A stretch of DNA of 5,938 nucleotides from Candidatus Saccharibacteria bacterium UBA5152. GTDB lineage: Bacteria; Patescibacteriota; Saccharimonadia; Saccharimonadales; UBA4665. Location of the stretch: the NCBI GenBank assembly GCA_002413755.1, contig DHXQ01000016.1, forward strand, positions 15,294 through 21,231. The letters run 5' to 3'. The position numbers were made by a program, and so were the translations under genes. Below, piece after piece: positions 1-4,765 of the stretch (within the stretch, counting starts at the first letter, position 1; every line of letters starts with the position of its first letter). The notes below the pieces were generated by a model that was not told the DNA's origin, searched no databases, and saw only the letters and a list, made by a program, of their open reading frames with translations.

Positions 1-522
1 GACAAGGGCTACCGTCTGTACGTTAACCGACTGTCTGAAATTGGTTCTGGCGAGACAGTCATACAATCGCCGCGTGGTGAGCGAGCTCTCAGCGCCCGCG
101 TGCAGTCTGGCGGCATGCCCGAACAGACTATCCGCAGTGCCGTCGACACGCTCGTTGAATTGACACACAACCTTGGCATTGCTACCATCGGCAACCAGCT
201 CTACATGAGTGGTCTATCCAACTTGTTTGGGCAGCCAGAGTTCATCCAAGCCGGCCAGGTCCAAGCGGTCGCCAGCTTACTCGATAACCTCGAGCCATGG
301 CTCCGCGAAGCCGCCCCCAACCAGCCTCTCAGCGTCTACATTGGCCGCGAAAACCCGATTGGCCGGTCGGCTGGCTGTAGCCTGGTCATTAGCCGCTTCC
401 GTAGCCCATTCAGCGACCGCAGCTACATCGGCACGCTTGGCCCCACCCGCCAAAGTTATAAAGACGTCATGTCGCTCGTCCGTCACGCCGGCGAAGAATT
501 AGAGGAGGTCCTGTATGCCTAG
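1..522 (+). CDS. hrcA: Heat-inducible transcription repressor HrcA, 3' part (5' end outside window)
   Basis: HrcA represses chaperone genes by binding the CIRCE operator and is released under protein-folding stress. The frame is open from base 1 to TAG at 520-522, giving 173 residues. The fragment starts with DKGYRLYV, the conserved end of the winged-helix region, so the DNA-binding domain lies upstream of the window. Further HrcA marks are VELTHNLG (window residues 52-59), GLSNLFGQPEF (71-81), IGRENP (114-119), CSLV (126-129) and GTLGPTRQSY (144-153). Only about 15 residues separate the LTHNLG and GLSNLF blocks, where family members usually have roughly 100, so part of the GAF-like domain and the inserted dimerisation domain appear absent. 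The gene overlaps grpE by 8 nt, and perfect CIRCE DNA lies downstream at 1276-1302. Identity is from motif recall. The GTG at 100 is internal, not a start. Confidence 0.9.
   Translation, partial: DKGYRLYVNRLSEIGSGETVIQSPRGERALSARVQSGGMPEQTIRSAVDTLVELTHNLGIATIGNQLYMSGLSNLFGQPEFIQAGQVQAVASLLDNLEPWLREAAPNQPLSVYIGRENPIGRSAGCSLVISRFRSPFSDRSYIGTLGPTRQSYKDVMSLVRHAGEELEEVLYA
503..509 (+). promoter_or_regulatory. Strong Shine-Dalgarno for grpE inside the hrcA end
   Basis: AGGAGGT lies 5 nt upstream of the ATG at 515, within the last hrcA codons. It supports the ATG at 515 as the grpE start despite the 8-nt overlap with hrcA, and suggests grpE can be initiated efficiently as well as by coupling. Confidence 0.8.
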
Positions 523-1003
523 TAAACACCACATAACCAACGACGAGCAGCCCAACGAAGAGATAATGACCCTGCAGCAACAAGTTGCCGACCTGACAGA
601 CGCTCTACAGCGCGAGCGAGCCGACGCTACCAACATCCGTCGCCGCCACGATGAGCAGATTGCCGGCCTCCGGAATGTTGTCAAGGCGAATGTCGTGCGC
701 GATCTTTTGCCGGTCATAGATAACTTTGAACGGGCGCTGAAGCATGTGCCCAAAGAGCTCGAACACAATGATTACATCAAGGGTGTCCAAGGCGTCGTCA
801 AGCAATTCGAAAAGACCTTGGCCGATGTTGGCGTGGAGCGCATCAAAACCGTTGGCGAGGTCTTTGATCCGACCTACCACGAAGCCGTGGCTATGGAGGA
901 AGGCGATGGCCCCACCGAAGTCGTCAGTGAAGAACTCCAGGCTGGCTACACCATCGGCGACGAGGTCATCCGGCATGCCATGGTCAAGGTGAAGATGGCT
1001 TAA
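515..1003 (+). CDS. grpE: Nucleotide exchange factor GrpE
   Basis: GrpE is the cytoplasmic exchange factor that opens the DnaK nucleotide-binding domain and releases ADP. The 162-residue product is a little shorter than many GrpE proteins (about 180-200). Residues 1-18 are a short polar N-terminus. Residues 19-58 are a heptad-like charged helix fitting the dimerising long-helix region. The core block VVRDLLPVIDNFERAL spans 60-75. The C-terminal beta domain shows GVERI (106-110), GEVFDPTYHEAV (114-125) and GYTIGDEVIRHAMVKV (144-159), the GrpE signature. The start is fixed by AGGAGGT 5 nt upstream. It sits between hrcA and an 87-codon unknown gene in one compact unit. No key block is missing. 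Confidence 0.96.
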   Translation: MPSKHHITNDEQPNEEIMTLQQQVADLTDALQRERADATNIRRRHDEQIAGLRNVVKANVVRDLLPVIDNFERALKHVPKELEHNDYIKGVQGVVKQFEKTLADVGVERIKTVGEVFDPTYHEAVAMEEGDGPTEVVSEELQAGYTIGDEVIRHAMVKVKMA

Positions 1004-1006
1004 GCC

Positions 1007-1270
1007 ATGACTGCCCCACCCACCGAAGCCGGCTCCCAGAGGTATGATGTCGAGCAGGGGGGTGAACTGATACAACAGCTTGTGTCATCCTATTTTACTG
1101 ATCGTAGGGATTTTCACGGGCTACTCGGGCAGGACCAGCTTAGATTCATTGCCTCAGAGGCTATCCGAGTGACTTACGGAGCGAGCGGCGATCCGGCTGA
1201 GCATGAGTGGCAATTGAACGGAATGGTGGAATTTTTGACCTCCCTACAGTCTACAGAGCCAGCTGACTAA
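1007..1270 (+). CDS. Unrecognised small soluble protein, 87 aa
   Basis: I do not recognise this protein. It begins with ATG 3 nt after the grpE stop, with only a weak distant AAGGTG (986-991) upstream, so translation probably depends on coupling to grpE. The 87-residue product has no membrane segment or signal peptide and no cysteine. It starts with a polar Pro/Thr-rich stretch and continues with likely helices, including LRFIASEAIRVTYG in the middle and a helix around NGMVEFLTSLQ near the end. From about 1060 onward its codons are visibly less C/G-ending than those of grpE and dnaK. The position suggests co-expression with hrcA and grpE, but nothing in the sequence shows a function. The case for a real gene is the tight spacing, the open frame and the lack of a better alternative. 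Confidence 0.6.
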   Translation: MTAPPTEAGSQRYDVEQGGELIQQLVSSYFTDRRDFHGLLGQDQLRFIASEAIRVTYGASGDPAEHEWQLNGMVEFLTSLQSTEPAD

Positions 1271-1275
1271 CTCGA

Positions 1276-1302
1276 TTAGCACTCTTGACATGTGAGTGCT
1301 AA
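1276..1302 (+). promoter_or_regulatory. CIRCE operator 1 (perfect), HrcA binding site
   Basis: The arms TTAGCACTC (1276-1284) and GAGTGCTAA (1294-1302) are separated by exactly 9 nt, matching the CIRCE consensus at all 18 arm positions. The palindrome extends one more A-T pair outward (1275 with 1303). The spacer contains TTGACA (1285-1290), a consensus -35 box, so bound HrcA would block RNA polymerase. hrcA is encoded immediately upstream. Confidence 0.97.
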
Positions 1303-1318
1303 TTTTCTATGCTATAAT
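1285..1318 (+). promoter_or_regulatory. Sigma70-type promoter of the membrane protein-dnaK unit
   Basis: Two overlapping readings are possible. An extended -10, TG-C-TATAAT (1310-1318), is a perfect match, but TTGACA (1285-1290) lies 22 nt upstream of its hexamer, which is too far for a normal -35. Alternatively TTGACA pairs at 17 nt with TATGCT (1308-1313), a 4/6 match to the -10 consensus. The start of transcription would fall near 1320-1325 in either case. Both readings are overlapped by CIRCE 1 and closely followed by CIRCE 2. Confidence 0.8.
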
Positions 1319-1322
1319 TGTT

Positions 1323-1349
1323 TTAGCACTTCGATACGTGTAATGCTAA
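1323..1349 (+). promoter_or_regulatory. CIRCE operator 2 (imperfect)
   Basis: TTAGCACTT (1323-1331), 9 nt, then TAATGCTAA (1341-1349) matches CIRCE at 15 of 18 arm positions, with the outer halves TTAGCA and TGCTAA intact. It begins 47 bp after CIRCE 1, near the predicted transcription start, so it would lie in the 5' untranslated region and its right end touches the Shine-Dalgarno of the next gene. Confidence 0.8.
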
Positions 1350-1353
1350 AGGA
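1349..1353 (+). promoter_or_regulatory. Shine-Dalgarno overlapping CIRCE 2
   Basis: AAGGA lies 5 nt before the ATG at 1359 and fixes that start. Its first base is the last base of the CIRCE 2 right arm. The RNA stem TTTAGCA/TGCTAAA (1322-1328 with 1344-1350) would pair its first two bases. Confidence 0.65.
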
Positions 1354-1358
1354 TATTT

Positions 1359-1586
1359 ATGCGCAAGATTGATCATATCCTCGGTGTCATTTTAGTTCTA
1401 GTCACACTAGCTTGTGTCGCTGGCGCTTGGGTTATGTCAGGGTGGCTTAGTTGGGGACATAGTAATGAATTCTTTCCCGAGAACGCCGATGCCGTATTTT
1501 ATATATGGTATCTTATCCCTCTTGTGCTTGGAGTTATCTACGGATTATTTATATTTCTTACACGTTCAAGGAGAAAAGGAGAATAA
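1359..1586 (+). CDS. Small two-helix membrane protein, 75 aa, first cistron before dnaK
   Basis: I do not recognise the family. The 75-residue product has two hydrophobic segments, about residues 7-26 (ILGVILVLVTLACVAGAWVM) and 46-67 (VFYIWYLIPLV onward). The N-terminus (MRK) and the C-terminus (RSRRKGE) are basic, so by the positive-inside rule both ends should face the cytoplasm. The 27-45 loop, with E37, E41 and D44, would face outside. The start is supported by AAGGA 5 nt upstream. The stop lies 3 nt before the dnaK ATG, and the dnaK Shine-Dalgarno lies inside this gene, so the two are almost certainly co-transcribed from the CIRCE promoter. Its base composition is clearly more AT-rich than dnaK. 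A role at the membrane during stress is only an inference from position. Confidence 0.75.
   Translation: MRKIDHILGVILVLVTLACVAGAWVMSGWLSWGHSNEFFPENADAVFYIWYLIPLVLGVIYGLFIFLTRSRRKGE
1576..1581 (+). promoter_or_regulatory. Shine-Dalgarno for dnaK
   Basis: AAGGAG lies 8 nt upstream of the ATG at 1590, inside the last codons of the membrane-protein gene. It fixes the dnaK start and links expression of the two genes. Confidence 0.75.
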
Positions 1587-1589
1587 ATT

Positions 1590-3554
1590 ATGGGCAAAAT
1601 TATTGGAATCGACCTCGGTACAACTAACTCGGCTATGGCTGTCATGCAGTCCGGCAAGCCAGAAATCATCGCTAACAGCGAAGGTGCTCGCACCACGCCG
1701 TCAGTCGTTGCCGTCAACAAAAACGGCGAACGACTGGTTGGGCAGGTAGCTCGCCGCCAGCAGGTTACCAACAGCAAAAATACCATTTATGAAGTTAAGC
1801 GCCTGATCGGCCGCAATTTCAACGACAAAGAAGTCCAGCGCGACCTAAAGCTGATGGGCTACGAAATCGTCAAGTCCGGCAACGGCGTCAAGGTCAAGAT
1901 GGCTGACAAGGAGTACTCCCCAGAGGAGATCAGTGCCATGATCCTGGCTAAGCTCAAGGCTGATGCCGAAAGCTTCCTGGGTGGACCGGTAAGCGAAGCG
2001 GTCATTACCGTCCCGGCTTACTTCGACGACTCACAGCGCCAGGCCACCAAAGATGCTGGTAAAATCGCCGGCCTCGAAGTCAAGCGTATCATCAACGAAC
2101 CAACCGCTGCCGCCCTGGCTTACGGTCTCGACAAGGGTAGCAAAACGGACGAAAAGATCGCCGTCTACGACCTCGGTGGTGGTACTTTCGACGTTTCCAT
2201 CCTGGAACTCGGTGACGGTGTCTTCGAAGTGAAGTCAACTAATGGCGACACCCACCTCGGTGGTGCTGACTTCGACCGCATTCTGGTCAACTACTTTGCT
2301 GAAGAGTTCAAAAAAGAGCACGGTATCGACATCAGCGGTGACAAAGCCGCCATGCAGCGCCTGCGCGACGAAGCCGAAAAGGCCAAGATCGAGCTGTCGT
2401 CTGCCCAGGAAGTGAACGTCAACCTGCCATTCCTAACCGCTGACGCTGATGGCCCGAAGCACTTCGAGCACAAACTGACCCGTGCTAACCTCGAAAACCT
2501 GGTCGGTGACCTGATCACCAAGACCGCTGACCCCTGCGAAAAAGCTCTGAAAGATGCTGGCCTGAAAGCCAGCGAAATCGATGCCGTCGTTCTCGTCGGT
2601 GGTATGACCCGCATGCCAGCCGTCCAGGAAAAGGTTAAAGCCATCTTCGGCAAAGATCCGATGAAGGGCGTTAACCCTGACGAAGTCGTGGCTGTCGGTG
2701 CCGCCATCCAAGGCGGCGTCCTACAGGGTGACGTCAAAGACGTCCTGCTACTCGACGTCACTCCGCTGAGCCTCGGTATCGAGACCATGGGCGGCGTCAT
2801 GACCAAGCTCATCGAGCGCAACACGACTATCCCAACCAGCAAGTCCGAAGTCTTCAGTACGGCCGCTGACAGCCAGCCACAAGTCGAAATCCACGTCGCC
2901 CAGGGTGAACGCGATATGATCGACGGTAACAAGTCGCTCGGCCGCTTCGTCCTCGACGGTATCCCACCAGCCCCACGCGGTGTCCCACAGATTGAAGTGA
3001 CCTTCAACATCGACGCCAACGGTATTCTGCATGTTGCCGCTAAGGACAAGGGTTCTGGCAAAGAGCAGAGCATCACCATTCAGGGTTCGGGTAACCTCGA
3101 CAAAACTGAAGTTGAAAAGATGGCCAAAGAAGCCGAAGCCCACGCTGACGAAGATAAAGCCCGAAAAGAAGTCATCGAAGCCCGCAACTTGCTCGACAGC
3201 GCTGTTTACCAGGCTGAAAAACTTAAGAACGATAACGGAGACAAACTCAGTGATGATGACAAGAAAGTGCTCGATGATGCTGTCGAAGCCGCCAAAAAGA
3301 TCGTCGCTGACGAAAAGTCCGGCAAAGAGGATCTCGAGAAGGCTGCCAAGGAACTCAACGATAAGCTGATGCCCATCGGCGCCAAGATGTACGAGCAAGC
3401 CGCTAAAGACGCCCCTGCTGACGGTAACGACATCTCTGACGATGCCGACAAAGAAGACGGTGAAAGCACCGCCAAGCGCACTGATAACACTGGTAGCAAT
3501 TCCGACGACAAAGAAGAAACCGTCGAAGGTGAAGTCGTCGACGACAAGAAATAG
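1590..3554 (+). CDS. dnaK: Molecular chaperone DnaK (Hsp70)
   Basis: DnaK is the ATP-driven cytoplasmic chaperone that binds extended hydrophobic peptides, working with DnaJ and GrpE. The product has 654 residues, slightly longer than E. coli DnaK (638). The nucleotide-binding domain spans about 1-383: IGIDLGTTNS at the N-terminus (phosphate loop), INEPTAAALAYGLDKG, VYDLGGGTFDVSIL at 192-205 with T199, and VLVGGMTRMP at 334-343. The linker DVLLLDV is at 384-390. The beta substrate domain runs to about 500, including VTFNIDANGILHVAAKDK (471-488). The helical lid runs from about 504 to 606. Residues 607-654 form a low-complexity tail with 18 acidic residues, ending EGEVVDDKK. D194 and T199 fall at E. 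coli numbering, so the N-terminal deletion typical of Gram-positive DnaK is absent. It follows a membrane-protein gene by 3 nt under a CIRCE promoter. Codon use is strongly biased, as expected for high expression. Confidence 0.99.
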   Translation: MGKIIGIDLGTTNSAMAVMQSGKPEIIANSEGARTTPSVVAVNKNGERLVGQVARRQQVTNSKNTIYEVKRLIGRNFNDKEVQRDLKLMGYEIVKSGNGVKVKMADKEYSPEEISAMILAKLKADAESFLGGPVSEAVITVPAYFDDSQRQATKDAGKIAGLEVKRIINEPTAAALAYGLDKGSKTDEKIAVYDLGGGTFDVSILELGDGVFEVKSTNGDTHLGGADFDRILVNYFAEEFKKEHGIDISGDKAAMQRLRDEAEKAKIELSSAQEVNVNLPFLTADADGPKHFEHKLTRANLENLVGDLITKTADPCEKALKDAGLKASEIDAVVLVGGMTRMPAVQEKVKAIFGKDPMKGVNPDEVVAVGAAIQGGVLQGDVKDVLLLDVTPLSLGIETMGGVMTKLIERNTTIPTSKSEVFSTAADSQPQVEIHVAQGERDMIDGNKSLGRFVLDGIPPAPRGVPQIEVTFNIDANGILHVAAKDKGSGKEQSITIQGSGNLDKTEVEKMAKEAEAHADEDKARKEVIEARNLLDSAVYQAEKLKNDNGDKLSDDDKKVLDDAVEAAKKIVADEKSGKEDLEKAAKELNDKLMPIGAKMYEQAAKDAPADGNDISDDADKEDGESTAKRTDNTGSNSDDKEETVEGEVVDDKK

Positions 3555-3564
3555 GGGGGCGAAT

Positions 3565-4002
3565 ATGTTTAGCAAGGTTAATGATGCATATCAGACTGTA
3601 AAAAATGGACTAGAGGCTGAGGTCGCTTTAGCAACTGCTGAAGAGAAAGAAAAGCTTGCGGATGCGAAACTCGCATTGGCAGACATCAAGGATTACTTAG
3701 CAGAGCTCAAAGATGAAAACCGTGAGCTAAAGGACCAGATAAGTAAGAAAGACTCATACCTGCTGGAGAATTCGGTATATTGGTCCTCAGCCGATAAAGA
3801 TCGCAAGCAGCCTTTTTGTCCAGCTTGCTTTGCGGAGGGCAAAATTTCACCGATGGAGCCTGATGTTCGTGATTCCCATAGTACCGTTTATCGGTGCCCA
3901 ATTAGTCCATCTCATGTCTCGAACCCTTGGGGTTATCAGCCTCAGCCGTACACGCCTAGCGCTGGAATTAGCTCGATGTTCAACTATGACGAACGTTACT
4001 GA
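3565..4002 (+). CDS. Coiled-coil protein with C-x2-C...C...H cluster, 145 aa
   Basis: The ATG at 3565 lies 10 nt after the dnaK stop and follows a G-rich AGGGGGG (3553-3559) acting as ribosome site. The same frame is open further upstream inside dnaK, but that part is a shadow. Residues 17-62 form a charged Ala/Leu/Glu/Lys coiled coil. Then come a linker with YLLENSVYW (65-73) and the cluster PFCPACFAEGK (83-93) and YRCP (109-112), with H117 a few residues later, followed by a Pro/Tyr-rich tail ending FNYDERY. The layout recalls small bacterial proteins with a helix, a NxxYW-like segment and a zinc ribbon of two CxxC pairs. Here the second pair is C111 with H117 or another ligand, so zinc binding is inferred. 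The function is unknown. It probably shares the dnaK transcript, since no terminator is visible between them. Composition is more AT-rich than dnaK. Confidence 0.8.
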   Translation: MFSKVNDAYQTVKNGLEAEVALATAEEKEKLADAKLALADIKDYLAELKDENRELKDQISKKDSYLLENSVYWSSADKDRKQPFCPACFAEGKISPMEPDVRDSHSTVYRCPISPSHVSNPWGYQPQPYTPSAGISSMFNYDERY

Positions 4003-4026
4003 GAAAACTGTGTGATTGATGAATCT

Positions 4027-4035
4027 TGGTACAAT
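4027..4035 (+). promoter_or_regulatory. Candidate extended -10 promoter for the NYN-dnaJ unit
   Basis: TGG followed by TACAAT (4030-4035) reads as an extended -10 element, with five of six bases matching TATAAT. No good -35 is seen 16-18 nt upstream (ACTGTG at 4007-4012). The predicted transcription start near 4042 leaves about 30 nt of leader before the GTG at 4074. No CIRCE-like inverted repeat occurs anywhere between 4003 and 4073. Confidence 0.55.
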
Positions 4036-4063
4036 AGACCTAACACCATAAACGACAAAAGAT

Positions 4064-4067
4064 AGGA
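4064..4067 (+). promoter_or_regulatory. Shine-Dalgarno selecting a GTG start
   Basis: AGGA lies 6 nt upstream of the GTG at 4074. That GTG begins the protein exactly at the conserved first strand (MQVFIDGEN), and the next in-frame ATG is far downstream inside the domain, so GTG is the start. Confidence 0.7.
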
Positions 4068-4073
4068 TATCAC

Positions 4074-4754
4074 GTGCAAGTATTCATCGACGGCGAAAAT
4101 TTACGGCATAGGTTGGTTTCGGTACTGTTTCAGGAAAAGCTGATTCACGACCGCGATGAGATTTACGGGGTGGATATCCGCAAGCTGGTCACCGAGGCGC
4201 TCAAGCAGGAGCCGGAGAGTATCCGTTACTACACCACCAACATCGTCCAGCCGGACTTTGAAATTCCGGAATTACTGAGCCACAAGATCAAAGCCATCCA
4301 GGAAGCCCACGAGCGCTGGATAGGTATGCTAAACGAGCAGCACATCGATGTTGTCATGGCTGGCAACCTCAAGGTCAAGCAGAGCAACCGTTGCTACCAC
4401 TGCGGTCGACGGACGATGGTCCTCCAGGAAAAGGGCGTCGACGTCCGCCTGGCCGCCGAAGTTGTCATGGCCGCCACGCACGATAACGTCAAAGACATCG
4501 TGGTACTCAGTAGCGACGCCGATATGATCCCGGCTCTGGAAATCGCCAAGAATAACGGCGCCAAGGTTACCTACATGTGCTTCGAAGAAGAAGTCAACGA
4601 ATCACTGGTGAAAGCGACCAACTTCGTGGTAAATTACGACCGCGATAACATCATCCGTAACTTCCAGGGCCGCTACCACAGCGAACACCTGGAGGCCTAC
4701 AAGGAACACGTCAAGACGCTTCCCGGGGCTCACGAGCCGGACGACAACCACTAA
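4074..4754 (+). CDS. NYN-domain protein (LabA/DUF88-like, putative PIN-like ribonuclease)
   Basis: The NYN family is a PIN-like fold with acidic, metal-binding residues and is thought to act on RNA. The 226-residue product shows the fold's marks: VFIDGENL (3-10) with D6, GVDVRLAAEVVMAA (121-134) with D123, and VLSSDADMIPAL (144-155) with D148 and D150, followed by the GAKVTYMCF strand (162-170). The four aspartates form a complete predicted active site. An insertion before the central helix carries CYHC (107-110), one Cys pair that might bind metal or regulate by redox. The C-terminus after 190 is polar and probably flexible. The GTG start has AGGA 6 nt upstream. The gene has its own likely promoter and ends 11 nt before dnaJ, so the two are probably co-transcribed. 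The substrate is unknown. RNase activity is a family inference. Confidence 0.85.
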   Translation: MQVFIDGENLRHRLVSVLFQEKLIHDRDEIYGVDIRKLVTEALKQEPESIRYYTTNIVQPDFEIPELLSHKIKAIQEAHERWIGMLNEQHIDVVMAGNLKVKQSNRCYHCGRRTMVLQEKGVDVRLAAEVVMAATHDNVKDIVVLSSDADMIPALEIAKNNGAKVTYMCFEEEVNESLVKATNFVVNYDRDNIIRNFQGRYHSEHLEAYKEHVKTLPGAHEPDDNH

Positions 4755-4765
4755 ACGAGCAAATT

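Noticed and set aside
605..1075. 156-codon - strand open frame opposite grpE
   Set aside because: It is a shadow of grpE, with no ribosome site or domain signal that would outweigh the conserved GrpE frame.
1414..1749. 111-codon + frame overlapping the membrane-protein gene and the dnaK start
   Set aside because: It runs into the conserved dnaK N-terminus in the wrong frame; the 1359 frame has the better Shine-Dalgarno and ends neatly before dnaK.
3442..3564. Upstream extension of the coiled-coil gene into dnaK
   Set aside because: The 41 extra residues are the dnaK tail read in another frame; the ATG at 3565 has a G-rich ribosome site and starts the plausible helix.
2291..3575. Long open frames on the - strand opposite dnaK (2291-3079 and 2748-3575)
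   Set aside because: They mirror the biased codon use of dnaK, have no recognisable protein features, and overlap a certain gene throughout.
4003..4073. Possible CIRCE or terminator before the NYN gene
   Set aside because: No inverted repeat resembling TTAGCACTC/GAGTGCTAA and no hairpin with a T tract is present; only a -10-like element was found.
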